A stretch of DNA of 64,000 nt from Hymenopus coronatus (Eukaryota; Arthropoda; Insecta; Mantodea; Hymenopodidae). The notes under the pieces are model-generated. The model saw only the letters and a list, made by a program, of their open reading frames with translations, did not search any database and was not told the origin of the DNA. The DNA is taken from contig CM060895.1 of the NCBI GenBank assembly GCA_030762935.1, forward strand, positions 30,184,501 through 30,248,500, given 5' to 3'. A program made the position numbers and the translations under genes. Each line of letters begins with the position of its first letter. Position 1 is the stretch's first letter. Positions 1 through 13,567 of this stretch are shown piece after piece.

Positions 1-870
1 TTCCTAGGCTATACCCAGAAAATTGAGAACATACTTTTTTGCCATTATAATATCTTAAATATGGTGTTTTAATCAAAATCATTTGAGCCATTTTTGAGAA
101 AATGAAAATAATGGAAAACGTTCCATGGAAGGGATAGTTCGGAGAATGTACTTGAAAACCTTATTGTTGCAAATTCCACAAGATACTGAGCTTTGTTTTA
201 GAGTAGGGCTGTTCACACACACATTCTTTTAACATTTGTTTTCAGAGGGGGATGAAAACCGTACATTTTCAGTTTAATCTATGGAATTATTGTGCTGAAT
301 GTAATACTTTCTCTACTAAAGATTACAAAGAAGAAACTAACAATTACAAAATATTGAAAAATTCAAACCAATAATATCATATATATTTGAAGTGCCTGAC
401 TCAAAAACAGTTATTAGAAATGCATTTAATATTTTAAAGACATCTCCAGCTATTTTTATTTATATTTTGTATGAATAATATTACTGTTTGTTTATATCTG
501 AAGGTTTACGAACTATAAAAATTCCTTACGAATGAAGATGACTTCACAGGTAATTCCCAGAAAATTCAATATACATTTTATTTGGCGCATAAATATCCGA
601 AATATATGGTATTTTAAACACATCCTAAGGATCGCTTTTAACGAAAAAAAAAAAAACTTTTCGAAATATTTTCCATGTAGAGAGTAATTTGAGGGGGAAA
701 TATTTTCTCAACTATTCTTCCTGTTACATCTTTTGGTAGAAAGTGAATTTGAATTCCAAATTTGGCATTTACATACCATTTTATTTTGAGATAGTATATT
801 CTCTCTCACGCGCGCCCGCGCGCACACACACACACACACACACATGCACACACGAAAGTTGATTGCTCAT
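1..870 (+). repeat. Two degenerate rep-A copies
   Basis: Two pieces are present, about 1-320 and 500-855. They share landmarks with the fuller rep-A copies at 38685 and 45690: a CCCAGAAAATTCA block, TTTTAATCAAAATC, TTTTTGAGAAAATC, CATGTAGAGAGTAATTTG, a run of CA/CT dinucleotides, and a terminal TACTTTCTCTAC. No protein is coded. The second piece carries CT/CG/CA dinucleotide runs at about 800-852. Confidence 0.6.
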
Positions 871-904
871 TTTTAAAAATTCACCGGATCTCATAATATT
901 GACT

Positions 905-1195
905 TTCCGGTGAATTCTCGTCGTGGTGTAGTGGTTACCATACTAGCCGTATATGCCCAAGATCGGGGCTTCAAACACGGCAGAGGACGATGGATTTTTT
1001 TGGACGTAAAAATCCTTAGCATGGCTTCCTTCGGAAGGGAAGTAAAGCCATGGGTCCCGTGTCGTAGATTTACGGCACGCAAAAGAACCTCAAGCCTGAT
1101 AGAGAGGCCTCTGAGCAAAATTAAACGGTCTTTCACGCCCAACATGAATGGGACGCTGAGAACCATAGTGGTTAAAGAGCGTCCATAAATAAAAC
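905..1195 (+). repeat. tRNA-derived SINE, family 1
   Basis: The tRNA-like head has an A-box-like TGGTGTAGTGGTTACCA and a degenerate B box (GGGGCTTCAAAC). A conserved body follows (AAATCCTTAGCATGGCTTCC, CGGAAGGGAAGTAAAGCC, AGAACCTCAAGCCTGATAGA) with the tail GCGTCCATAAATAA. The same family recurs at 5040 and 24145 (minus), 27705 (plus), 33610 (minus), and in truncated form at 54400 and 56455. The insertion splits rep-A sequence. Confidence 0.85.
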
Positions 1196-1394
1196 TTCAT
1201 TTCAATTCAACCTGCAGTTTTTAGAGGAATACAATACCAATAGTGGGAGAGAAAGTAAAAACGAAATGTCGGGTAGTATATACCAAACTAGGTATTTAAG
1301 TTCAGGAACCTCTAAGGTCGCAGTGCGAAGTTTGTGAAAGAAAATCCTTCTAAGCCAAACGACCCTCTCTTTACTTGGAAAATGTTTCATAATT

Positions 1395-3110
1395 TTTTCA
1401 AAAATCTGATATGCACCATTCACATAACTTTCTCCATATACCTGTAACAAATAATTCTTAAAAAGCTTATACTTCTATTTACTTTATGCTAATCAGAAAA
1501 AAATAGCAGAAATAGTCTAATTACTCGCTTCCTTGTAAGTAGAAGCGAAATAAGGGACAACCATAGGTTAAAGTGATAGTCAATAGCTGGTTGCTATGTC
1601 AATGAAGTTCCTTTGTCTATATGGATAGGCGTTGACAAGTTCCTGTATGAGAAAAGTATACGTTTTTCATAGCAGAAACCAAAAATAAGGAATGTCACAA
1701 AAATGATGAACTCCACGAAAAAAATGTATATAATATAAAGTGTGTGTTTTAATGTGCTCTACATTTTTTGTGTAGTAAGTTTTTGTCCATCTCTTACGGT
1801 TTAGCAGTTATTCAAAATTTAGTAAAATTCATCCAAAATAAACTACTCTTCAGAGGCTATTCCCAGAAAATTCAAGATAAACATTTTATTTGTCAGGTAA
1901 ATATGTTTAATAACCGAAATTTTAATCAAAATCTGGAAGATACTAAACTTAAATACCAAGTTTGGTACTTTACCAACTTTTCGTTTTTGAGTTATCGTGT
2001 TCTCTCTCTCTCACCCACACCCACACCCACACCCGGACCTTTTTGTGAAAATGCTTTTTTTGGATATTGGGGACCCTAAAACATATATATCCGGTGAAAT
2101 CTCGGTATCAAATTTTTTGGTGGAGTGCAATACTTTCTCTATACACTATGTACATAGTGCATATGGAGAAAGTAAAAATCTGATGTTTCATTCACATAAC
2201 TTTCTCATGCTAATTGAGATGAATATTAACATAACTGGTCTTATTGCTTGCTTTCTCTTAAGGAGAAGTGAAATAATGGAATACATTGGCCTAAAGCAAT
2301 AGTCAAATCCTTTAAAAACTCATCGCTATGCGAAACAATTGAGGTTTGGTTCACTTTGTATGGTCGCGTTTAAGAAAAAGTGCAAATATTTTAAAGCTGA
2401 AACCAATAACAAGTAATATCTCAGAAACGGTCAGTTCTACAAAAAGGTTTATATGACATAAATTGTGTGCTTTAACAAGATCTAAATTTTTTCTGTGCAA
2501 GTTTTAGTCTATCTCTTATGGTTTACCAGTGATGCAAAATTCATCCAGAATAAAGAGGTCTTCAGGGTCTATTCCCAGAAAATTCAAGATATACATGTGA
2601 TGTACATATTTTTAGTATCCAATATTTTAGTAAAAATCAGTGCCATTTTTGAGAAAATCAAATTTTTCCATGTAAGGGGTAGTTGGGGGTGGGGCAATTT
2701 TTTAAAATTTCTAAACCAACAAGAAAAAAACTGCAGTTTGCTATAGCAATAGAGTAAAACCAAATCCTGTCACACCTGGACCTAAAACTAATGTTCAAAG
2801 GACAAAAGATAAAGCACCTACTGGAGGACACACACACAAATAATTACATAAAGCACAATAGTCCAACCTGGAACTATGGTGGGGGTATTTTCCTGCAATT
2901 TCTTGGGTCCTATCCTTCGAAGATGAACAAAATATTAAGCTTGGCATTTAACCAACTTTTTGGTTTTGGGTTATCCTGTTCACAAAGTGTTATTTTATTC
3001 AGGGGACTTCAAAATATCCTTATAGTGAAATCTTGACCTGATATTTTTGGATGGCATACAATGCCTTCTCTACCTACTATGCACATAGTATATGTAGAGA
3101 AAGTAAAAAT
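1395..3110 (+). repeat. rep-A copies in direct tandem
   Basis: A near-complete copy (about 1395-2180) runs straight into a second (about 2180-3110, with divergent patches). The first carries (CACCCA)n at about 2010-2035 and the closing near-palindrome CTATGTACATAG inside TTTCTCTATAC...GGAGAAAG. The junction reads GAGAAAGTAAAAATCTGATG, which ends one copy and begins the next. Only short unrelated open frames occur. Confidence 0.7.
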
Positions 3111-4380
3111 TGAAAAACACAGTAATAAATTAACATTATAGCAAATCACCACTAGGTCAACACAAAAACCAACATGTATACACTATGCGCATACATTTGA
3201 GCACTGGTTTTACAGGGACATGAGGGCCTACTTCTTTCTGCATTGTTGTCAACCCAAGAAAGTTTCTTTCTTTGAGGCCCTAAGTCATTATATAGGTTAT
3301 CTAATTTACCATGAACTAGCTCAATTATTAAAGATATACTGTGCATGTGTGTGGACTCTGCAGAAAAAATGAACCATAGCATTGAACCCAATAGATGTCA
3401 GGGTATATAGGTTACTTCATCCCTCACTGTGATCTTGCTCTGCTTCCAAAATTGCATGAAAATTCCAAAATGTTTTCAAGACAACTAGATACAAAGTTAA
3501 AACAATATTTCAGACATATTAAATAAAACATTTAAACAAAAAGATAAATAAAAGCTACATACCATTTTTGGACCTCACATCATGAAACAGATAATGACTT
3601 GCTTTTAAACCCCATAAACAACTAGACAGCACTAAGTTTGGGAGAGTATTTTCATCACAAAACACAAAGACCAGCTCATGAATTTTGAAATACCGCCACA
3701 TGAATTTGAACCTCTATTGGGGACACCTGGTGTCTCCACCACAATGGACCACACAATTTCCAGCACTCAGTTGGACATCAAATGAAGATGTAGACAAATA
3801 TCATGAAACATAGGTTTTGGTTCTTTTTCTCTTTTAAGTGAGGTGAGGTAGGATTGCCACAATTATTTGGCATAAATCTGGCTCAAAGGTAGAAAGTTAT
3901 GAGTTGCACTTTATTATTAATGGTCCAATGTAAACACAATGGACATTAGTTTTTAAGAGACTACTTAAGAAGTTAAGAGCTTTTTGTGCAATTCACATTG
4001 TTTGTAATGCTTATTTAGCTTGATTTTGACACTTTAATAAGAATTTCACATACTTTAACTTAATGGGTATTAGATTTTCTTATATCAAACATAGTTTCCA
4101 GAACACTTTACAAGTCACTTCCAAATGTTATTCCTGCTGGATGCTGTGGAACCAGGATGACATATTTACTGTCTCCCACAGTTTTCAGAGCCAACCAGCA
4201 ATGTGATCAACAAACACCAATCACCAGCTAAGAGTGCATGAACAGTACATTCAATAGCTTACGAACACCAATATAAAATTAAGCCAAGGAGATTATAGTT
4301 TTAATTTTTCAATCAAATAATAACAATGATAGTTGAGAAAATTTCAAATGCACTTTATAGTTGAATTTGTTAACATGGCA
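3111..4380. other. Unassigned AT-rich stretch
   Basis: No coding homology, RNA gene or convincing repeat was recognised here. The open frame at 3391-3152 on the minus strand shows no family signature. Confidence 0.4.
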
Positions 4381-4384
4381 TAAC

Positions 4385-4565
4385 ATCATACAATGTTTCT
4401 AACTTGCAAATCCTGTAAATGAACAAAGCTGCAAGGAGCAGGTTTTCTCCAGGTTCTCAGTTTCCCTGCCATCGCACTCCACAGGTGCATCTTCATTCCA
4501 TGTATCAGAGTCATCACCTGCAGTGCCATATGTAGTAAAATCGGGTATTAAACACAGAAAATCAA
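4385..4565 (+). repeat. 5'-truncated SINE, family 4
   Basis: This stretch shares with 55990-56230 the body CAGGTTTT.CCAGGTTCT, TTCCC.GCCA, ATCTTCATTCCATGTATCA and a trailing GTAGTAAAA..GG.ATTAAA. The tRNA-like head is missing. Confidence 0.65.
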
Positions 4566-5039
4566 TCCTCGAAACCACGACAATCCTGCTTTTCAAGCGT
4601 GAATGTCAACCCTAACCTGAATTAATGTTAATTTAATGTTAAACTACTTCACCTATTTCAGACTTCTCAGTTATTTTATAGATTTATATTTTAACAGCCT
4701 CAAGTGTTCTTAGGTTATAATTTCTACATTCCTCTTGGTTATTATTTTCAATTCTATACATGCTTTAATTTTTAAATTTCACAGAAGGGTTTTTCAGTGG
4801 ATTCCTGAAACCACCAAAAGATACCAAGAACTTGCCTTCATGAACAATAAATCAGGAGTTGAACATAGGTTGAAAATGAAGATTATGGATCTCTGAAATA
4901 TCTTCCTAATATTAGTGTATGTAGTATACAATGGTTACCAATTGACTGAAATTTTTCCGACTTTATAAAATTACACAGCTGCATTTATCTCCTACAAAGA
5001 AGAAAAGCACTTAACATTGCAAATTATATTAAGTTGTGT

Positions 5040-5300
5040 TATATTTATTTATGGATGCTCTACTGCAGCTCTTAGTGTACCATTCTATATTTGGTGTGAA
5101 AAGATTGCTTAATTTTGCTCAGAAGCCTCTTTATCAGGCTTGAGGTTCATTTACATGCCATAAATCTATTATATGAGACCAATAGCTTTACTTCCCTTCC
5201 GAAGGAAGCCATGTTATGGATATTTATGGCCAAAGCATCATCACCCTTCACTGGGTTTGAACCTGCAACCTTGGGAGCCAGGGGCTTGCAGGTTACCTTA
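5040..5300 (-). repeat. tRNA-derived SINE, family 1, 5' end truncated
   Basis: Read on the minus strand it has the family 1 B box region (GGTTTGAACC on the plus strand at about 5259), the CTTCCTTCGGAAGGGAAGTA block, CTCAAGCCTGATAAAGAGGC and the CATAAATAA tail. The A-box half is lost. Confidence 0.75.
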
Positions 5301-6052
5301 AGTCCATAAAGGATGATAGCATTGCAAATGTGTGCCATATTCCATTGATCAAAATTGTAAAGTATAACATTTATTATTCACTATTGCAACAGGACAAGGG
5401 ATTCATTGGTAAGTTATGAATCATGATATGAATAATATGATCAATTTTCAAAATAATACTATTCAGGCAGATGAAAATAAACATGCTTAATAAAGTACAT
5501 TTTTAAAATGATTTTCAATCAATTTATACATTTTAATTTTGTTTCCCAGTATAAAGAGCTTATTAATATCTAACTTAAACATTTATTTGTCTTTGTAATT
5601 ACATGAAGAATCAGCAAACCTTTCTTCATTCTTTGTTTTGCATTGTGTTTTATCGCATTAAAACTTCAGTATTGTATAAAATAAAAAGACACTTTATTAA
5701 ACTTATATTCTAACAGTTATCAGACACATAATAACACAAACAGAAAATTTCTTTTCACAGACACGGAGGAAATTAAGTCCTTTCTAAGAAATGACTTGAA
5801 ATGGCTCACTCATTTTTAAAGCTAGGAATTGGAACAATGTTCTTGTCTTGTTTTTTTGATTTTTCTTCTTTCATTCCTTTTTTGTGACTTTCATTTCAGT
5901 ACATTATACATTACTGAAAATCTAAACACATTTAGTACCTAATACTGCTTATTACTATCACCAAACAACTTACAGTTATACTGCCATGTTTTACTCCATA
6001 CACTCACACTATGAATGTTGCTATTACTGAATCACAAACGTAAATAAAGAAT
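5301..6052. other. Probable BTAF1 3' UTR and flank
   Basis: AT-rich DNA directly downstream of the BTAF1 stop. No repeat or gene was recognised apart from the candidate poly(A) hexamers. Confidence 0.4.
5582..5698 (-). promoter_or_regulatory. Candidate BTAF1 poly(A) signals
   Basis: AATAAA is present on the minus strand at 5698-5693 and again at 5587-5582, about 355 and 466 nt after the stop codon. In DNA this AT-rich the hexamer is frequent by chance, so without transcript ends these are only candidates. Confidence 0.3.
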
Positions 6053-6238
6053 TCATCCACGCAAATTATTAATAAAGTTAGATAAGTCGTATTCTTCTTC
6101 ATATTGCTTATCTTCCCAGAGGTCTGGCAGGTTATCCAAGACAGTCTTCATGGTCAATGTTGTTCCACTCGAAGAGGCCATATTATTTGTTGCTTTTGCT
6201 GCATCTTTTTTATCGTCCAATGAAAACAGATCAAGCAA
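6053..6238 (-). CDS. BTAF1: BTAF1 last coding exon with stop
   Basis: The exon has 61 codons plus TGA (acceptor AACTGCTTACAG before TTGCTTG). It encodes [11 protein letters not shown], a variable Ala/Ser-rich stretch, then [19 protein letters not shown] and SNFINNL, ending in RG. The family's C terminus is LLDLFTLD...LSDLWDQEQYDSEYSLENFM. Downstream is non-coding. Confidence 0.96.
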   Translation of the reverse strand: MLDLFSLDDKKDAAKATNNMASSSGTTLTMKTVLDNLPDLWEDKQYEEEYDLSNFINNLRG

Positions 6239-9200
6239 CTGTAAGCAGTTCAAAAGTTCAAAAATAATTTTCAAACTAATGTGGCACTGAAACTATGTTA
6301 AATTAACAGGCATCAGAAGTTTCAAGCAGTTAGCAAGTTATTTACATCAACACAGGACAATGCAAAGAATGAGAAAAACTCAAGCTAGATGATGACAATT
6401 GGTAGAAAAAGTGGTACAAGGTACCCCAGAAAGTACTGTCAGAGAGGAATTTAGGAGTTAAATCATTACCTACACTACAGTACCAATGATAATTATTTCC
6501 CTTTTCTTCTGGGTTAAATACTTGGAAATTCTGATCACCTGGAAATATTTTTTTCTATGCCATGTTAAATTTTACTTGTTTCCAAACTAAACAAAGCATG
6601 GAAAATAGAGCTTTAACAAACAACAGTTAAATAGGAGTAAAAGCATAGATTACACTCCTATTTATTAGTACTTCAATGTACATTCCCATTAATGTTTTAA
6701 TACAACAGTTACTTTTCACATTATCTACACAGAAAATTTCTGAATTCCTGTTACATATTTTGAGAGTTTATTGTGAGCAGAGAATAGCTAACATTTTGAA
6801 TAGGAACTCATGTCTGATAAAATAATTCCCCCACTATACATATTAAACTCTCACACATTTGCTCCAGCAAGTAAAGCAGGAATGTACATTGTTGCATTGC
6901 TTTTACATCCACAGACAAAAATGGATTGATGTGTCAACGACTGCATGACCAAACACTGTACCTGCATATCAAGCTCTAGCACACACAGGACTATTAGTCC
7001 AACTTCCACCATACATCACCTGCACATGCACGCTTTCCTTTGATTCTATCTGGGTCTCTTAACATTCGAATCATGACATCCTATAGAAAGTAATTTAGCA
7101 GTGCAATCCAATAAATGGGTAGGCTGTCAATTACTGTGATCATATCATGAGCCAGAACTTTATCCTGCAGGAGTTGGGGCTGTTGCTTTTAAGCATACTT
7201 AAAAACCATTAGTCTGGGCCAATGCACTAAAGCGAGTCACATCTTTTAAAAGCATTTGACATAAATTATATATTTTGACAAGCTATACTTTTTGGAAGCA
7301 AATTTTTGTTCATTCTTCAAGGTTTGCTGTTATGCAGAACTCATCCAGAATGTATAGGACTTCAAAGGCTACTCCTAGAAAATTCAAGATATACATTTCA
7401 TTTGTCATAAAAATATCTTACATATGGTATACTAATCAAAATCGTTAGAATTCTTTTTGAGAAAATAAACATTTTCAAAAAATATTCTATATAAACAAAA
7501 GTTTGGGGTGTTTGGGGGAGGGGGGGTTTGCTTGATAATCTTCATGTAACATCCTTGGAAGAAGCTAACCTAAAATACCAAGTTTAGTGTTTAATGGAGT
7601 TTCATTTTTGAGTTATGCTGTTTACACACACTCCAACACACATGCACACTGACCTTTTTCTAAAAATGCTTTTACTGGGCTCAGGGACTGCAAAACGTGT
7701 ATTTCCAGTGAAATCTTGGTATCAAATTTTTTGGTAGAATGCATTACTTTCTCCACCTACTATGTATGTGCTAGAGAAAACAAAAGCAGGTGTCATGCTA
7801 TCTTTTTGAATCCAACTTTTTGCTGAACATTCAATGGCACAGCTCCAAAAATTCATGCATTCTATCCTGAAGAAAATTCATCTCTACCCATGAGGGGATA
7901 AGAATAAAGCTAATACCAAACCACATGACAATGTCGAAAGACAAATATGAAGTTATAGGGATTGCATGGATTTACAATAAACAGGTCTTGCACATTCAAA
8001 TTTGAATAATGCTTTCCTCACATCACATTTGATACAAATGACAGATTAATTAATTATTGTTAAAAGGACAAACTGAATATTAGTACATCTGTCAGAAGAT
8101 TTTGTTGCATCAAACAAGAAGTTATTCTTAACTACGTGTTCTCAGCATTAGAATTGAGAAATGGGGTAGAGTAAGGGTGTCTACACTGATGCCATGATGT
8201 TCTTGAAAGCCGTGTGGGCATGCAGCTCGCTTATGCAGCAGATAAGGACTTCAATGTATGTAATGGGGATGTTTTGCTTGTAGTAGGAAAAATGTTTCTG
8301 GACATTTGTTACTAATCAAAATGTTAACTACTCAGTCCCCAGTCAATGATGCTCGTGAGCAAAATTCAGTGCACCAGAAAGGAATAATGCAAATAATATT
8401 TTGGAACAATCTTAAGTGTTAAAAAATTCAACAAAATATGACACATTCAATTTGCCTTTGGATGAATTTCAACTAATTCACAATTTATCATCTTTCATTA
8501 ATCCCACATTTAGCTTGTTTGAAAATATCTGATCAACATCATAAACAAATATTTCAAACATCTATTTATGTAGAGCATTTGGAACATCTCAAACTGATAA
8601 ACAGAGGTATAAGTAAGTTGATGCACTCCCATTGTCACTGTTTGTATGTATATATTTTATATATTTTAAATTACTGTAAATATTTCACATACTGACCTGT
8701 CCAATAACAATATACATTGTTCTCAAATTAATAATAATAATAATAATAATAATAATTAAAAAAAAATAATATACTTCTATTTTTTCTCTGTTGAAACATG
8801 CAATAGTTGCATTTTCATGTCATCTGCCTGGAGGAATCCTTACAGTGAACAGCCTAATGTGCAAAATATAGATACCATGCCGAGCTCATGAATAATAACA
8901 TTAAAACTTGGCTAAATCATCTTTTCCATTTCTGGCGCCCAGGAAATCTTCCATCAAAATACGTGTACTTCAATTTTGTCACACTCATTCTAGTTACCAT
9001 TCTCATGAACCAGTCTTAATTGGCAACACTACACTTGAAAAAAAAAATTATACACCCACAATCTATACTTACCATAGTGATTCTGCATATGCCATTCTCA
9101 ACAATATTAATAGTTTTACTTGTAATTCATCTTAAAACTACTATTCAACAGAAGTATTTTATAAATTATAAGTTAATATTACTGATATTAGTTTGCAGTT

Positions 9201-12200
9201 TACTATGCAAAGACCTTTACTTTCTGATCAAGTACATGGTGTGCTACAATGAAGAACAGGAGTGCAAAAATGTAATAAAGATTTGACTGGGTCTCAGACT
9301 CAATTCTCAGCTGAAACAGGGGATTATTCTTTAACTAAAATCATTCCCTATCCACCCTAAACAGAGATAGAGGTGCATGTGTGCACATGTGTTTTTTTTA
9401 ATAGTATAATACTGAAAAAAATTAACTTCAATAAATTCTATAGTTCACCAAGAAAATACCAGCAGGTGTTTCTTAAGCACAGTCCCTGATATGATCATAG
9501 TAGTTAAAGGAAGCACATAAATAAAAGATTTGTATAAGGTTAGATTTTGCTAAAATATTGGTGTAGCTTTGTATGAGATCAAGGGAGCCAAAGTGTGACT
9601 GCAAAGTACCTGATATGACAGTTTACATACCTGGTCTGTTCCCATGGTCTCCATGCTAGCATTTTCACTGCTTATCACAGTATTAGCTGTTAAGAGTTTG
9701 AACTTCTGTAACCTGCAACAATACACACATAATATCTAAATAGTACACAAATGACATTGCATAAGGTATCAACTATTAATATTGTCAGTAACTGTAGTAA
9801 GGTTCCCAAGCATCCTTTTCAATGCCATAAACAAGAGTTTATTTTCACAAAAACTGCTTACTTTTAATACATTTAGAAGTTATTCTTTGGGAACACTTGT
9901 AAATTTCATTAAACTATGCTAGATCTACACTAATTTTAACATCCTTTATTTCTGCACATCATATTTTCAGTTGCAGTCTGCTGATTGCCATTGATACTGA
10001 TTTCATCTTTCATAGTAAATAATTATCAATGAATGAATACTAGTTGCACCGAGTTTGCAGCATATAAATTTCTTAAAATGTCATACAGTAAAAAATTTAG
10101 TTTTTTACTTAAAACACTCAGAAAGTTGAAGTTCTGGAACAAATAATAATTACAGTATTTATCTAAATACAAGACTTTTTTTTTCTTTAAAATATTAACA
10201 TTGAGAACTGGAGGCCACTTGCAATAATGATATATGTTTTCTAAATAGCATGTAGGAAGTTTCATACTTTGTGATATTGCATTGGTAAAACATGAGGGAA
10301 ATGGTGAAGATTATCGCCACGGTTGTGAATTTTGAGTGGCAGATGAACCTAGAAGGATTGTAAGCATGGACCTTTTGATTAGAAAAAATATTCTCTCCTT
10401 AGTTTGTTCAAAATATATGTGTAGTACTTTAAATTTTGTTGTCTTGTTCTTCTTTTTATACAGATACTAAATTTAAAAATTAAATAATAAAAAGGGGGTT
10501 ACCATACTTTCGGAAAAATATGGTAACCAAGAGGAAGGGGGAAAAATAAATAAAATTTGAAAAATAAAAACCATACAGCTTTTGAGATAAATACTACTAT
10601 TAACTATATTCAAAGGAAGAACATTAAAGAAATAAATGAAAGCTAGCTAGTTGTCACAATTACAATAAATATATGAATCCCTGATTTATGAAAGTCCTTT
10701 TGTCATATTTTTCAATAAATTCACTTTTGTGGGAAAATGGAATCTTAATGCTCCTATACATTGTTTTTTTTTTTATTAAAAGTCACTTCTCCCATTGCTC
10801 TAATACTATCATTAGACCATATGAAATATGCATTTATTTAAGAAAGCTTCTGAAGAAAGTAAGAAAGAAAGGAAAAAGAGATTTCTTTACTGTATCAGTA
10901 TACCATGAATTTATCTTTGAAAAGTCAAGAAAAGGAAATGTGTCAGCATCTGACTTCACTGATCGAATCCACTGGAAAATTTTCCAACTTATTTCCTGTA
11001 AATCAGATTTGGTCTGTTTACCAATGTTAAGAGCATATAAAGAAATAATGCAAATCCATGAGGAAAAGATTAAAGACTTGAAAAAGTTATGCATCAAGTG
11101 AATGATTTATTACAGTGGCCGACTAAAAATAAGGATTGAAAGAAACTTTAAAAAATACAAGAAGTTTACTTTTATCTTTGTGGTGGTTTATTATTATTAT
11201 TTTTCAAATATTTAACCTAGGCATATTAATTTAAAATATTTACTTTTTTTACAGTAACAGTCTGATTTATTTTAGTCCCAAAACAGAAAACTAAAGAATT
11301 AGAGATGGAAAAAAAACAACAACATTGCATGGTTATTTTGACTGTCTTATCAAATATATATATATTTGATAAGACAGTCAAAACCTGTGCCACTCTTGCT
11401 TGTTACTCATAGGCCACGCCACTGCTCGAGTGTGGTAATGAGAATCTCGCGCATTGAGAACCAGTGCTCAAGAGCGAGGCAACTCTAGTATTCTCATAAC
11501 TATAAGCAGAGTAGGATGATGTATGATCTGTAATATAAACTGGTTACATAATATCTAAGGCCCGGATTTTTAGGTTTAAACCTATTTTTCCCCTTGTAAG
11601 TAAATTAGAAAGTCTCAAAGTACTTTTATGTATCAAGCTGTTTGATGCTAATGTGTGAATCTTATTCTACCTAAAAAAAATTAATGTGACATTAAGACTT
11701 AAAACTCACTAAATTCAAGTTTTTTTTTTTAAACCTCAGTACAAAATTTATCAATTTTTTCTCCAATTCATTTGAATTTCAATTTTTGTCTAACAATTTG
11801 TTTAGTTTTGTTTGGAGTACATGAGTGGGGTTAACCAGGGAAAGAGTTTGTCATGATTTTTAGCTTGGTATAGAAATTGTGTATGAAGTATGAGCTAATG
11901 CTGAAAGATCTTTTTCTGCCTATAGCAATATATCAAAAATAACAGAAAATTTTGAAACATGGCTGGTAGTCTACAGCAACAGTGCTGAAATAAGAAGTTT
12001 GTTTTATGTGAGTGCTATATACTAAAAATACACGCTGAATTTTTAGTTAAAATGTTCTAGCATGAGTATATTGTGTAATAAATTGTCTTAAAATACAGTA
12101 CATATCAACAGCATGCTGTAGTAAAATAGCTTTCAAATTTTTATCTGTATTATGTTATAAAAGGCACTTGTTGTCAACTTCATTAAATAGGTGAGAAAAT

Positions 12201-13515
12201 TGTTTGAAACCCTTAAAAAAAAAAAAAAAAGACAAGGAACATTGTTTAAAAGCCTAAAAAATGCTGGGAAAATTGTTTAAAACCATAAAGAGGCTAATAG
12301 AAGACGATGAATAGCTAAAACTGCATTTATAAAAAGCTGAAAATTTGGGCCCTAGCATAAACACAAGATGACTCGCCATTTAACAACACACATACTCAAA
12401 TACATTCACAGTAAATGGTTTGAATTATTGATATTAATTGTTAATGACATACCTATAATTTGTGTTGCTACAAATATCTATAAGTTTACTTATATTCAAA
12501 TAAACATATTCAGATAACAACTGAAAATAGAATTACCTCTTGCAACATAAACATTTACAGAGTAATAAAATAAACACTTATTTGTAATAAAAGTGGAGAC
12601 TACGTACACATATCTGCAGATTCTGTGATGCCACATTTCGTTTTTATCCCTTACCCTAGCGTGGGTTATTTAAATATATCCTTATCCTGGTAGGCAATTT
12701 AAATCTTAAATCATTTAAACAGATGAGATAATATATTATAGAACTAGTTATGTGAGTTTCCACAAATTACACCGCAGTCTTGCTATTAATGCGACTTGTG
12801 ACTCTTGCAAGTAATCAAGAATCTCGTAAGCTCATTGGTCAAGCACTCTTCTGCCAACTGTGTGTTCAGTTCCCTCTACTGGCTGCGAGAGGCATGATTA
12901 GCAGCAGCAAGAAACAAGTGAGATTGAAAGCTGACTTGACCGACTCAGTATTTTACATACATAGGTACTGTTTCAATAAAAATATTGTGTACAAAACATG
13001 TTCTTTTTAACTTAAACTAACAATTTACTTTGAGAAAATCAATTGTATTATAGTTTTTAACCTTTTTTTTTATGAAATGCCTCATGTCAGCAATTTTCAA
13101 AAAATGAAAATGTTAAGACAAAATAATAATAATAATAATGATAATTATAATAATAATAATGATAATTATAATAATAATAATAATGATAATGATAATAATA
13201 ATAATAATGATAATGATAATAATAATAATAATGATAATAATAATAATAATGATAATAATAATAATAATTATAATAATAATAATAATAATTATAATAATAA
13301 TAATAATAATGATAATTATTATAATAATAATGATAATTATAATAATAATGATAATTATAATAATAATAATTATAATAATAATAATGATAATTATTATAAT
13401 AATAATGATAATTATAATAATAATGATAATTATAATAATAATAATAATTATAATAATGATAATTATAATAATAATAATAATAATCATCATAATAATCATA
13501 CTAATCATACTAATC

Positions 13516-13567
<52 letters not shown>

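Noticed and set aside
910..1188. Open frames of about 92 codons within SINE family 1 (also at 33908-33636 and 54243-54539)
   Set aside because: They are chance frames through the SINE body; the same peptide recurs at each copy.
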